Shown here in pieces: positions 35,827 through 44,258 of a stretch of 64,000 nt of DNA (positions are counted from its first letter, which is position 1; each line of letters begins with the position of its first letter). Source of the DNA: Vibrio jasicida CAIM 1864 = LMG 25398. GTDB lineage: Bacteria; Pseudomonadota; Gammaproteobacteria; Enterobacterales; Vibrionaceae. The notes under the pieces are model-generated. The model saw only the letters and a list, made by a program, of their open reading frames with translations, was not told the DNA's origin and did no database searches. The stretch covers positions 38,673 through 102,672 of the forward strand of contig NZ_BAOG01000082.1 in NCBI RefSeq assembly GCF_000400365.1. Direction: 5' to 3'. A program made the translations under genes and the position numbers.

Positions 35827-36519
35827 ATGAGAACATTATTTTTTTTACTAACTTCACTAACTAGCTTTTTCACTCACGCGGTGGCGGTAAGTAGTCTGTT
35901 TGAAGTCGCAAATGAAGAGCACTTCGCTGATTTCTCAATCACGAACAATGATGGCAAAGACATGTTCATAAACCTTGAAATTGCGCATGTCGCGTATGTG
36001 AATGGAGAGAAAGTCGTTACCAAGGTAAACAAGGACAACTTATCAACTTGGACGTTTTCAGTTTCACCGAGTCAGATCATTCTTAAGGATGGCGAAACAA
36101 GAACCGTTCGAATGAAAAATGATTGTGCGAAGCAATCATGTAAGTTCGATGAAGATCAAGTCTACGCGGTAGATGTTAACCCATACCCTTATGTCGGTGA
36201 AGGGGAGGATTCTGCGGTATCTGTTGCTTTTGGGTATCGAATTTACTTTATGGATCCTGCTTCTGAAGTGAAGTTAGATTACGAAATTAAGCGTGTAAAT
36301 GATACAGAGTTTAAATTCTCCAATAAGAGCAACACCATGCTCAACGCGGTTATTAACACGTGCGAAAAAGGGTTCTCGAGTAACTGTATTTACCAATACA
36401 AGCTATTAGCGGGTTCAGAAAAAGTATTTAAGTTGCCTGCAAATTACGTCGGGAAGAAGAACATTGCTATCACGGTGATAAATGCAAATGAGAGTATCAA
36501 TGAACAAATATCTATATAG
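35827..36519 (+). CDS. Periplasmic pilus chaperone (PapD-like fold)
   Basis: A 230-residue protein with a signal peptide (residues 1-20, THAVA/VS). The N-terminal Ig-like domain shows the expected 'F.I.N...KD..INLEIAHV' start, the edge strand WTFSVSPSQIILKDGETRTVRM, equivalent to the chaperone segment 'pp.f.l.pg..q.iRv', and a linker before a second Ig-like domain (about 130-225). Cysteines near 98 and 104, and 177 and 183, could form short disulfides. It would cap pilin subunits and deliver them to the adjacent usher. It overlaps the next gene by 20 bases. Confidence 0.8.
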   Translation: MRTLFFLLTSLTSFFTHAVAVSSLFEVANEEHFADFSITNNDGKDMFINLEIAHVAYVNGEKVVTKVNKDNLSTWTFSVSPSQIILKDGETRTVRMKNDCAKQSCKFDEDQVYAVDVNPYPYVGEGEDSAVSVAFGYRIYFMDPASEVKLDYEIKRVNDTEFKFSNKSNTMLNAVINTCEKGFSSNCIYQYKLLAGSEKVFKLPANYVGKKNIAITVINANESINEQISI

Positions 36520-37537
36520 TCTGTCACTCATTGCGATAGCTAGCTTGAATACAGAGTTAGCTTATGCCTCTAACAACATTACTGCGAAGGTCGTTGGTAG
36601 TGAAGTTACTTGGATGAATGCCAACGTCGTTGGGGGTGAAGTCGTACAACAGATCTGGCAACCAAGCAGTTCTTTCAACTTATTGCCCGTTCATAGTTGG
36701 AACCCGAGCTTTCAAAAGAGCCCAACGTCAACGCTCACTTTTAGCTCAACGACTGGAGTCCAAGTAACTACGGCTTTTCAGCATACTGGGATTCAATTTA
36801 GTACGGCAAGTCCTTTTAGTGTAGCGAACAATTCAAACGCCGATACTTGCGGCTATGAAAGCTCAGCTGGAAGCCAGTTCATTTTAAGAGACGATAGTAC
36901 ATGTCGAGCTAGTTATGATCTAAATGCGACGAGAAAATACAAACCGTTCGACTTTTATAGGAGCTCTTACAAGTTAGACAATCTCGTTGATGCTTTTAAA
37001 GCGGCAAACGCGCCTACTGGTATTTACTACGCTGCGGTGAGTCTGCCTGTTACTTACTACATGAAGTATGGCACGGCAACAACTTATCAAACTTATAATG
37101 ATACGACGGTATTTACCATTGACTATAAACCATCTTTTATTTCGGCTGTCGATGTAACAGGTGATGGTATCTTTTCGCTTTCTTATGATACTGGGAACCA
37201 CAGTGTCGCAGGGACGACAACTTATGAAGTCAGTATTTCTGGTCACATAGAACCAGGAATAAAGATGCAGTTCTTTTCTTCTGGAACGGCAGATAAATTT
37301 GAATTGGAACATACAACCTCAAGTGATGTTATTCCGTACAGCTTAGCTTGTTCACGATGCGTCAACAGCAACATTGTCGAAACTGGTGAGCTAAAACAAA
37401 CAACGTCAAAGATTCCTTTTGTCGGAAAAACATTAGATTTTGATTTGGTTTTCTCTTTTGAAGAGCTTTATTTTGGTGATGTGGATGAGGGAGATTACAG
37501 GGATGCGGTTACCGTTCGGTTTGAATTGGACTTATAG
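36500..37537 (+). CDS. Probable pilus tip adhesin (CfaE/CooD-like)
   Basis: A 345-residue protein from ATG 36500, chosen because it gives a proper signal peptide (MNKYLYSLSLIAIASLN, then YASN); ATG 36482 adds six residues. It has two beta-rich parts: an N-terminal region (about 25-205) with a Cys pair near 115 and 131, and a C-terminal pilin-like region (about 210-345) with a CSRC pair and a final strand VTVRFELDL, the typical donor or interaction strand. Size, two-part layout and position after the chaperone match CfaE/CooD tip subunits, which bind host or surface receptors. Overlaps genes on both sides, so translation is coupled. Confidence 0.65.
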   Translation: MNKYLYSLSLIAIASLNTELAYASNNITAKVVGSEVTWMNANVVGGEVVQQIWQPSSSFNLLPVHSWNPSFQKSPTSTLTFSSTTGVQVTTAFQHTGIQFSTASPFSVANNSNADTCGYESSAGSQFILRDDSTCRASYDLNATRKYKPFDFYRSSYKLDNLVDAFKAANAPTGIYYAAVSLPVTYYMKYGTATTYQTYNDTTVFTIDYKPSFISAVDVTGDGIFSLSYDTGNHSVAGTTTYEVSISGHIEPGIKMQFFSSGTADKFELEHTTSSDVIPYSLACSRCVNSNIVETGELKQTTSKIPFVGKTLDFDLVFSFEELYFGDVDEGDYRDAVTVRFELDL

Positions 37538-38255
37538 CTTATTTCTATTGGCTTTTCTTTCTATCCAACCAGTATTTGGGTATGAAAAGTCTGCGAGTGT
37601 TGGTGTTTCAACTGGTTTTTATGATGTAAAGGACAATCAAAACGCTGACGAAAATCATAATTATTACAGCTACTTTTTAGAGTATAAGGTAGATAATTAC
37701 CTACTCAAGGGGCAAATGCATCACTCTTCCCATGGTGACTTTCAGCGTTACTTTGGTTTGGAAGCTGGCTATCAGTACGAATTTAATGATATCTACTCTG
37801 TTTATACAATACTTGGCGTAGACTTTATTGATAGTGGAGTCGACAGCAAGTTGGGATTGGGATTTTCAGTATCAGTATCAGATTACTTCGATATTTTTAT
37901 TGAAAACAAGTTCAGTCGCTCGAACCCTTATGGAGACTACTTTGTTGAAGCGGGTTTGACGTTTAATCTATCCGGCTTTGATGAGTCTCGTGTCACCCCA
38001 AACAACACTGAGGTTGAAGAAGTGATGCCTCAAAGCGTTGTGCTTAATGATAGTGACTCATTATTGGAAGATGACATGACAGACGTCTCGCCTCTGAGAG
38101 TATGCACAGAGCCTTATGTGATTGTTTATGGGGATACACTATCTAAAATTGCTCGTGAGTGTCAGGTGTATTTGAAAGAACTACTATTTTGGAATCCTAA
38201 GTTTCAGAGTAACCCAGATCTTATTTATCCTAATCAAGTCGTTACATTCAAATGA
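37503..38255 (+). CDS. Outer-membrane barrel with C-terminal LysM domain
   Basis: A 250-residue protein from ATG 37503, within the end of the tip gene (35-base overlap). It has a signal peptide (residues 1-26, QPVFG/YE), then a small barrel-like region (about 27-160) of alternating strands (YYSYFLEYKVDNYLLKGQM, FGLEAGYQYEF, DYFVEAGLTFNLSGF), an acidic linker, and a LysM motif at about 202-250 (YVIVYGDTLSKIARE, then LLFWNPKF and IYPNQVVTF). LysM binds peptidoglycan glycan chains. I know of no characterised chaperone-usher operon with such a gene. It could brace the usher on the cell wall, or form a gap for the assembly. Function inferred; domains seen. Confidence 0.75.
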   Translation: MRLPFGLNWTYSLFLLAFLSIQPVFGYEKSASVGVSTGFYDVKDNQNADENHNYYSYFLEYKVDNYLLKGQMHHSSHGDFQRYFGLEAGYQYEFNDIYSVYTILGVDFIDSGVDSKLGLGFSVSVSDYFDIFIENKFSRSNPYGDYFVEAGLTFNLSGFDESRVTPNNTEVEEVMPQSVVLNDSDSLLEDDMTDVSPLRVCTEPYVIVYGDTLSKIARECQVYLKELLFWNPKFQSNPDLIYPNQVVTFK

Positions 38256-38459
38256 TTAATGTTTCGTAACTAATTTTTATTTGTAAACAGTTAGCTCGGG
38301 GAAAATCAAACAAAAGTGGCTCTTTAATATATAACGTTAGACAAGATAGTAGGTTCATTCCTGTAGTTGATGTTTTATTTTCTTACGTTAATTGTAGGAA
38401 TGTTCTCTTTGTCATTTTTTTTACCGCCTTTTCTGGTATTAACTTGTTTGCTTATTGAT

Positions 38460-38476
38460 AATCGCGTTTTGCGATT
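38460..38476 (+). other. Small hairpin upstream of orphan regulator
   Basis: AATCGC (38460-38465) and GCGATT (38471-38476) around GTTTT, about 25 bases before the ATG at 38503. It may be an operator or leader structure. The surrounding 38256-38502 is noncoding with no terminator after the LysM gene. Confidence 0.35.
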
Positions 38477-38502
38477 GGTCGTGATCTCCGAAGGGGATTT
38501 TA

Positions 38503-39453
38503 ATGTTAAAGTTTCATGAATTCTTGAAAGAAGTGGTATTTAAAAAGATTCCTAGAAAGGAATTGATGATCAAACTTCATCTGGAGTATGACGAGTTCAA
38601 AGGACTGGATAATATTACAATGAGTCGCTGGACTAATGGCGTAACAAAACCATCATCTTGTCGACAGTTGCTTATCGCTCACGCGGCGAATTGCTTGAAC
38701 ATTTTTTTACATCAATGTTCAGCACCAAAAGTTCCGGTTTCTTTAGAGTCGCAATATCGAAAATTTCTAAACCAATTTGATAGTTATTATCATGCTATTA
38801 TTTTAAAGCCTGAGCGAAATGCTAAAATTTGTCACTTTAAAGGGACTAACTACGAGGCTCAAGAAATATATGGTGATTACACTTCTAAAATTAATCTAAT
38901 GCCAGCTAAAGTAAATAGTTTTGATGACTATAATAAAAAATATAATGTAGACGTTTTTTATAAGGGCAACATAGAAAGTAAAATTCCAGAGTCATATATG
39001 TACTTTCATCAAGAAGTAGGTGCTTTGTTTGATATTTTAGATTTGTCTATTGACCGTTACACAAGTAACCCAAAAAAAGATACTCTGTTTTTTGGGCTAT
39101 CTTTCTTCAAAAACTCAAATGATTATGAGCTTTTGTTTGGCCTAGTACTCAATTACATCATTCGTCATCATTTCAACGTAAAAAATGCTTTTTTTACTGC
39201 GAGAGGCAGGGAAGATATGTCTTTGTATGAGACGTTGGGAGCTGAGCAGATAGCATTGATTGATTGTTCGAAGGATTACGGCAATGTTTATCTTTATCAT
39301 ATTGATTTACAGAAAATTCTTAGTCATCCCATCTTCCTAGGGTTGATAATTAAATATCACCCTATTTACGAAAAAGAGTATGAGCAAATGCGAAGCCATG
39401 GTGTGGATGCTAATGTATTTTTTAATGATACCTATGATGCGATTGCTGTTTGA
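38503..39453 (+). CDS. Putative HTH regulator with unknown C-terminal domain
   Basis: A 316-residue cytosolic protein with strongly AT-biased codons. Residues about 15-65 look like an XRE-type helix-turn-helix: a first helix RKELMIKLHL, then ITMSRWTNGVTKPS as a recognition-helix turn, followed by a helical segment to about residue 75. The remainder (about 80-316) matches no family I recognise. The stretch LLFGLVLNYIIRHHFNVKNAFFTARG... LYETLGAEQIALID is faintly like the end of a GNAT acetyltransferase. It has a GGGG ribosome site 8 bases before the ATG. The position just after the pilus operon, same strand, suggests control of that operon. Confidence 0.55.
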   Translation: MLKFHEFLKEVVFKKIPRKELMIKLHLEYDEFKGLDNITMSRWTNGVTKPSSCRQLLIAHAANCLNIFLHQCSAPKVPVSLESQYRKFLNQFDSYYHAIILKPERNAKICHFKGTNYEAQEIYGDYTSKINLMPAKVNSFDDYNKKYNVDVFYKGNIESKIPESYMYFHQEVGALFDILDLSIDRYTSNPKKDTLFFGLSFFKNSNDYELLFGLVLNYIIRHHFNVKNAFFTARGREDMSLYETLGAEQIALIDCSKDYGNVYLYHIDLQKILSHPIFLGLIIKYHPIYEKEYEQMRSHGVDANVFFNDTYDAIAV

Positions 39454-39467
39454 TTTGAATTCACATG

Positions 39468-39495
39468 AATGCATACGTTTTCAAACGTATGCATT
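39468..39495. terminator. Perfect palindrome after orphan regulator, likely terminator or operator
   Basis: AATGCATACGTTT (39468-39480) and AAACGTATGCATT (39483-39495) are perfect inverted copies, followed by CTTGCC rather than a T-run. It may be a transcription stop, or an operator for the downstream oxidoreductase. Confidence 0.5.
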
Positions 39496-39544
39496 CTTGC
39501 CAGTGTTTTATCGCGTTATTATACGACTTAAAACAGTATAGATG

Positions 39545-39567
39545 AGCATGCTGAAAATTAGCATGCT
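39545..39567. repeat. Inverted repeat in oxidoreductase promoter region
   Basis: AGCATGC (39545-39551) and GCATGCT (39561-39567), separated by nine A/T-rich bases, about 85 bases before the start of the GMC oxidoreductase gene. Possible operator. Confidence 0.35.
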
Positions 39568-39651
39568 TATTAACATTTATGCGTATATGCCAACTACAAG
39601 TAATAGGCTTCGATAGTATTCATCTTGTTTACTAACAAAGGAGAGTTACTA

Positions 39652-41364
39652 ATGGATGGTACAAATCGAAGAGTATTTTTAAAATCTTGTGTTGCTACCT
39701 CGGTTGCTGCTGGTATGAGTGTCACCTCTCCAAAGGCTCAGGCTTTTTTCTTTCGCCCAGAAAATGAAAAACCGATTGATAAGTTTAAAGGTTTACCTGT
39801 TTTAGAAAGTTATCTACCAGAGCTTTTTGAACGCCCTCCTCAAATAACTGGCCATTTGCCGGTCGTTGTCATTGGGAGCGGCTTTGGTGGTGCAATTAGC
39901 GCTTATCGACTTGGTCTTGCTGGCATCAAAACGGCGGTAATTGAAAGAGGAAACCGCTGGCCTAATGACCCAAAGCGAGCGGTATTTGCACATGATATGT
40001 TGGCTGACAAGCGGATGTTTTGGCAAAGAACAAAGACCACGTTTCCTGCACTCACGTTTGATCTTCCGTTCCTTCAAACGATTACGCCACGTAGTATCGA
40101 AAAATTCGGTGGTGTTCTTGATATTGTCGATAAACCGGGAGAAAACAACCAAGATGGTTCCGACCTATTATTAGGAACTGCGGTCGGTGGCGGCTCGGTG
40201 ATTTATACTGGTGTTATGGTTGTTCCAAAGGAAGAGCATTTCAAGAAGCTTTACCCTAACGAGCTTTCTTACAAAGAAATGGTGGACGTTTATTATCCAA
40301 GAGTGAAATCCATCTTAAACTACAGCAATATGCCTAAAGATCTTTTTGCCAGTGCGCCGTTTAAGCATTGTCGAGATTGGAATAGAGAAGTTTCAAAAGC
40401 AGGCTACTCTCCTTATCTTATCGAAGGTAACTGGAATTGGGATGTTATCAGGCAAGAACTCAAAGGGAAAAGCTTACCTTCAGCAACTATTGGCCTAACT
40501 AATTTCGGTAATAGCAACGGTTGTAAGAATGACCTTGGGCAAAACTATATTCCATTAGCAGAGGCAACAGGGAATGTCACTTTCCACCACAAGCATGAAC
40601 TGATCAACATTCGAATGAATGGTGATATTTATGAATTAGACATTCAAGAGCTCGATGCTCACGGCAATGTTGTTCAACAAAAAACGATTACGTGCGACAA
40701 GCTTATTCTATCGGCTGGTTCTTACCACACAACACGTATGCTTGTTAGAGCAAAAGAGAGAGGAGACTTGCCGGAGTTAAATGAATATGTCGGCAAGAAC
40801 TGGGGCGATAATGGCAACCGAATGGCATTTAGACAGTCGTTATTTGGATTACCTGCTGGTGTTGCTCAAGCTTCTCCTTCTCCTACAGCAATTTATGTTG
40901 ATGAAGCCGGAAGAAGCCCGGTCGCAGCAGAAAACTGGGCAAATGCTGGTATTGCCGACGTAGGGATTTCTATGATGCTATCCGTGACTGCGGACTTTAA
41001 GAATCGAGGTCATTTTTATTATGATGCCTCTATCGATGATGCGGTTCTTCATTATCCGAAAGAGAACGAGAAAGATGCAACGGATGCCTTAAGAGCAGTA
41101 AACAACAAAGTTGCACGAGCTAACTGGCAACGAATAGGAGCTCAGGGTTTCTCCGACGTTATTTTTACTGGTGCGCACCCAGTTGGAGGAATGGAAATGG
41201 GGAAAGCGACAGACCTATTTGGGCGTGTAGATGGATACAATGGTCTTTATGTTATTGATGGGGCGCTTATTCCTGGAAACAATGGATGTGCAAACCCTGC
41301 GTTGACTATTGCTGCACTAGCAGAAAGAAATATTGAAAACATTATCTCAAAAGATTTTTCATAA
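39652..41364 (+). CDS. Tat-exported GMC oxidoreductase (cholesterol-oxidase-like)
   Basis: A 570-residue flavoprotein from ATG 39652, with AAGGAGAG well placed upstream; an ATG at 39625 lacks this. It begins with a twin-arginine signal (NRRVFLKSC, then a hydrophobic stretch to SPKAQA/FF). The FAD site VVVIGSGFGGAISAYRL is near residue 80, with ERG at the end of the second strand. The glucose-methanol-choline family pattern continues with LLLGTAVGGGSVIYTGVM and the C-terminal HPVGGMEMG, then NPALTIAALAERN. The spacing and the 'GGGS' and 'NPALTI' segments fit the cholesterol oxidase branch, but the substrate is unknown. Export by Tat means folding with FAD in the cytosol. It sits alone in its transcription unit at the right end of the AT-rich region. 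Confidence 0.82.
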   Translation: MDGTNRRVFLKSCVATSVAAGMSVTSPKAQAFFFRPENEKPIDKFKGLPVLESYLPELFERPPQITGHLPVVVIGSGFGGAISAYRLGLAGIKTAVIERGNRWPNDPKRAVFAHDMLADKRMFWQRTKTTFPALTFDLPFLQTITPRSIEKFGGVLDIVDKPGENNQDGSDLLLGTAVGGGSVIYTGVMVVPKEEHFKKLYPNELSYKEMVDVYYPRVKSILNYSNMPKDLFASAPFKHCRDWNREVSKAGYSPYLIEGNWNWDVIRQELKGKSLPSATIGLTNFGNSNGCKNDLGQNYIPLAEATGNVTFHHKHELINIRMNGDIYELDIQELDAHGNVVQQKTITCDKLILSAGSYHTTRMLVRAKERGDLPELNEYVGKNWGDNGNRMAFRQSLFGLPAGVAQASPSPTAIYVDEAGRSPVAAENWANAGIADVGISMMLSVTADFKNRGHFYYDASIDDAVLHYPKENEKDATDALRAVNNKVARANWQRIGAQGFSDVIFTGAHPVGGMEMGKATDLFGRVDGYNGLYVIDGALIPGNNGCANPALTIAALAERNIENIISKDFS

Positions 41365-41383
41365 CCAATTATGTATCGATAAG

Positions 41384-41418
41384 AGCCATCACTGAAAAGT
41401 GGTGGCTTTTTTTGTTTA
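41384..41418 (+). terminator. Terminator after GMC oxidoreductase (right copy of duplicated element)
   Basis: Same hairpin as at 27792: 29 bases identical (41384-41412), with one more T. Bases just upstream also share ATCGAT and an A/G-rich stretch with the left copy. Confidence 0.92.
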
Positions 41419-41586
41419 TTCAAAAGGTTCAGATGCTTAGTTTTCATTATTACAAATTCGTAATAGTTATTTTCTTTTTCAGCTTATTATCATTTATTTG
41501 CAACTCAATATAATGCCCGCCATTCCAAACGTATTTGCTGCGTTTTTGATTTTTATCTTTCGATGGATGGTTTCCGGGAGGGGAGT

Positions 41587-42816
41587 ATGTCGAATTTTGT
41601 TGTTATCGGTGGTGGTGCTGCGGGGTTAGAAATGGTCACGCGTTTAGCGAGCAGTTTTGCTGGCAAATCTGACCATACCGTTACTTTGGTTGAGCCATCT
41701 TCTCATCACTTATGGAAACCAAGACTGCATGAGATTGCGGCGGGCACGTTTGATAATGAGCTCGATTCGGTTGCGTTTCGTCTTCATGCTGCTTGTCACG
41801 GTTACCAATATGTTCAAGCTCGTATGTCAGGCTTAGACCGAGCAAATAAAACGATTACTGTGAGCGCTGAGTTCTCTCCAGAGCAAACATTGAAATACGA
41901 TTACCTCGTGATTGCCGTTGGCGCGATCAGTAACGATTTCAAAATTCCGGGCGTAAGCGATCATTGTTTGTTCTTAGATTCGGCTTCTCAAGCAGAAAAA
42001 GCTTGGGAACAGATGAAACAAATGCTAGCGAACGGTGGTTCACATCGTGTTTCTATCGTGGGTGCTGGCGCAACTGGTGTTGAGTTGGCGGCCGAATGGG
42101 CGAAAGTCAGCAAGCAATTAAACCGCTATCAAGATGATACTCAGCTTTCGATTACACTCATCGAAGCGGCAGATCGTGTGTTACCTGCAAGTGCTGAGTG
42201 CATGTCTACAAAAGTATTGAAGAAGCTACAAAAGCAAGGTGTTAACGTTCGCTTAAACACTAAAGTTCAGCGTGCAGAAGCAGACCGTATTGTGACGGAA
42301 AATGAAGTCATTCCTGCGGATCTACAAATTTGGGCGGCAGGGATTCGATGCCCGGATTGGTTAGCGAATCTTGATGGTCTTGAAAGCAACCGCATTAACC
42401 AACTTAAAGTGTTGCCAACACTGCAAACCACTCTTGATGAAAACGTGTTCGTCATTGGTGATAGCGCTGAATGCCCACAAGAAGATGGAAGCATCGTGCC
42501 ACCACGAGCTCAAGCTGCCAACCAAGCTGCGGCGCATTTGGCGAAGCAATTTAAACGCTTAGTGAAAGGCAAAGAGCTAAAGCCGTTTGTATTCAAAGAC
42601 GGCGGGATGGTTGTCGCACTCGGGCATGACTACGCGGTTGGCGCATTGATGAATGACAAACTCGTATTGCGTGGACGCTACGTTCGCCGCTTGTACGACA
42701 CGATCTTTAGGCTGCATCAGCGCGTTATTTTCGGTTGGTTCCGCGTGTCGGCTTTGGTAGTGCTTAAACGAGTAAAAGGTTTATTGAACCCATATTACAA
42801 AGGCTCTTGGTCTTAA
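41587..42816 (+). CDS. Type II NADH dehydrogenase-like FAD oxidoreductase
   Basis: A 409-residue protein from ATG 41587, preceded by GGGAGGGGAG; an upstream ATG at 41563 would swallow this site. FAD-binding VVIGGGAAGLEMV is at the N-terminus, a second nucleotide-binding motif SIVGAGATGVELAAEW is near residue 160, and FVIGDSAEC with the C-terminal FAD contacts lies near 290. The C-terminal 60 residues (TIFRLHQRVIFGWFRVSALVVLKRV) are amphipathic and basic, typical of NDH-2 membrane attachment. The family oxidises NADH to reduce quinone without pumping protons. Paralogue of Ndh rather than the housekeeping copy, judging from its location; not proven. Confidence 0.82.
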   Translation: MSNFVVIGGGAAGLEMVTRLASSFAGKSDHTVTLVEPSSHHLWKPRLHEIAAGTFDNELDSVAFRLHAACHGYQYVQARMSGLDRANKTITVSAEFSPEQTLKYDYLVIAVGAISNDFKIPGVSDHCLFLDSASQAEKAWEQMKQMLANGGSHRVSIVGAGATGVELAAEWAKVSKQLNRYQDDTQLSITLIEAADRVLPASAECMSTKVLKKLQKQGVNVRLNTKVQRAEADRIVTENEVIPADLQIWAAGIRCPDWLANLDGLESNRINQLKVLPTLQTTLDENVFVIGDSAECPQEDGSIVPPRAQAANQAAAHLAKQFKRLVKGKELKPFVFKDGGMVVALGHDYAVGALMNDKLVLRGRYVRRLYDTIFRLHQRVIFGWFRVSALVVLKRVKGLLNPYYKGSWS

Positions 42817-42858
42817 TCCAAGCCGTGACTCTTCACTTCCATTTTTTCATTTTTATCG

Positions 42859-42888
42859 AGCGCCCAAATCATCAGGATTTGTGGCGCT
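42859..42888 (+). other. Hairpin just before symporter ribosome site
   Basis: AGCGCC-CAAATC (42859-42870) pairs with GATTTG-t-GGCGCT (42876-42888) with one bulge. It ends immediately before the AGGTG ribosome site and has no U-run, so it may modulate translation or message stability between the two genes. Confidence 0.5.
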
Positions 42889-42899
42889 AGGTGTATTTT

Positions 42900-44207
42900 A
42901 TGCGTCATTTGCAACTCTCTCTGCCCGTTCAACTTCTTATTTCTGCCCTACTTGCGTGGGGTGGGGCTCAAGCCATCCTTCTTTTAGTCGACCATGGGTT
43001 GGCAGAAAAATCGCTTTTACTGTCGAGTGATTACTACCAAATTTTGATGTTGGGCAAAACGATCTATCTCGGCTTACTGAAAATGGTGGTGGGCTTGATG
43101 GTGCTGTTTTCTCTTGTCGAAGGCATCACCAATATTGGCTCTACCGTTCGCCTTAAAGCGCTGGGTGGGCGAACACTGCTCTTCTACAGTTTCACCACCT
43201 TAATTGCCATTAGTTTAGGACTTGGTGCGTCGTTAGCATTGCCTGCATGGGAGCCACTTAGCCAAAGCATTTCTGTGGGTAGTGATGTCCATTTGATTGA
43301 CGAGCAAGGCGCTGGTGGTGCCGCCATACTCACTAATCTCGTTAAGATGGCGATGGTGAATCCGTTTGCTGCACTGGCGAATGGTAACTTACTGGCGATC
43401 GTGGTTTTCTCCTTTATGGCTGGCGTTGCGATTTTGCTTTCTGTTCCGTCAGGTCATCCGTTGCTAGCGGTGATTTCGGGGCTGAACAAAAGCGTCAACA
43501 CCATGATTCGAGGCATCGTTAAGCTGTCTCCGATTGCTATTTTTGCGATCGTGTTTGATATCACGCTGACCTCAAGTGGGAATCTGATTCAGCAACTCGC
43601 CTTGTTTGCGTTACTGGTGTTTGTGCTCACGATGGTGCACGGGCTAGTCGTGTTACCAACGATTGCCAAGGTAATGACGGGCATCTCTCCAGTTGCGTTA
43701 TTTAAAGCGATTTCAGCACCATTAGCCATGGCGTTTGCAACGTCATCAAGTGCGGCGGCGCTGCCTTTGGCAAAGCAAAGTGCGGAAGACAATTTAGATG
43801 TCGCGCCGGAAGTCAGCAGCATGGTGTTGCCACTCGGCTCTGTAATGAACATGGATGGCACCGCGTTATTTGAAGGTGTCGCTGCGATTTTTCTAGCACA
43901 GTTGTTTGGTGTGGACTTGAGTACCACTGGATTGGTGATGATCTTCATCATGGCAATGGTTTCTTCCGTTGGTGCGCCGGGCATGCCTTCGGGCTCCATG
44001 TCGGGGATGCAGTTAGTGCTGCTAGCAGCGGGTATTCCACTGGAAGCGATTGCGATTTTATTGGTGATAGAAAGACCGTTGGATACGTTCCGCACCGCTG
44101 TTAATGTGGAAGGGGATTTGATTGCGACGCTTGTGATCGACCGCTGGCAGAAAAAGCAGGCGGTAGCTCCTCAATCGCTCGATTCTTCAGAGATGTTGAT
44201 GAGCTAA
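42900..44207 (+). CDS. Dicarboxylate/amino acid:cation symporter (DAACS family)
   Basis: A 435-residue inner-membrane protein from ATG 42900; a GTG three codons upstream is less likely. About eight transmembrane segments and two re-entrant loops are visible. The family signatures are clear: AFATSSSAAALPLAKQ, the serine-rich first hairpin tip, and SVMNMDGTALFEG, the NMDGTA motif that coordinates sodium and substrate, followed by GAPGMPSGSMSGM, the second hairpin. It imports C4-dicarboxylates or acidic or neutral amino acids with Na+ or H+. It lies 83 bases after the NDH-2-like gene with no terminator between, so they may be co-transcribed. Confidence 0.9.
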   Translation: MRHLQLSLPVQLLISALLAWGGAQAILLLVDHGLAEKSLLLSSDYYQILMLGKTIYLGLLKMVVGLMVLFSLVEGITNIGSTVRLKALGGRTLLFYSFTTLIAISLGLGASLALPAWEPLSQSISVGSDVHLIDEQGAGGAAILTNLVKMAMVNPFAALANGNLLAIVVFSFMAGVAILLSVPSGHPLLAVISGLNKSVNTMIRGIVKLSPIAIFAIVFDITLTSSGNLIQQLALFALLVFVLTMVHGLVVLPTIAKVMTGISPVALFKAISAPLAMAFATSSSAAALPLAKQSAEDNLDVAPEVSSMVLPLGSVMNMDGTALFEGVAAIFLAQLFGVDLSTTGLVMIFIMAMVSSVGAPGMPSGSMSGMQLVLLAAGIPLEAIAILLVIERPLDTFRTAVNVEGDLIATLVIDRWQKKQAVAPQSLDSSEMLMS

Positions 44208-44212
44208 AAGTG

Positions 44213-44243
44213 AAACGCACTCCCAATTGAGAGTGCGTTTTTT
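44213..44243. terminator. Terminator between symporter and cytochrome b561
   Basis: AAACGCACTC (44213-44222) with GAGTGCGTTT (44231-44240), then TTTG. A-rich on the left, so it can act for both convergent genes. Confidence 0.9.
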
Positions 44244-44258
44244 GTATCTATATCGATT

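Noticed and set aside
27792..41412. Prophage, integrative element or IS-borne island
   Set aside because: No integrase, transposase, relaxase, phage gene or tRNA target visible; only the duplicated terminator suggests an insertion.
43589..44095. 168-codon open frame on the minus strand
   Set aside because: Lies fully opposite the symporter gene, whose motifs are unmistakable; the translation is low-complexity Ser/Asn/Ala with no family pattern.
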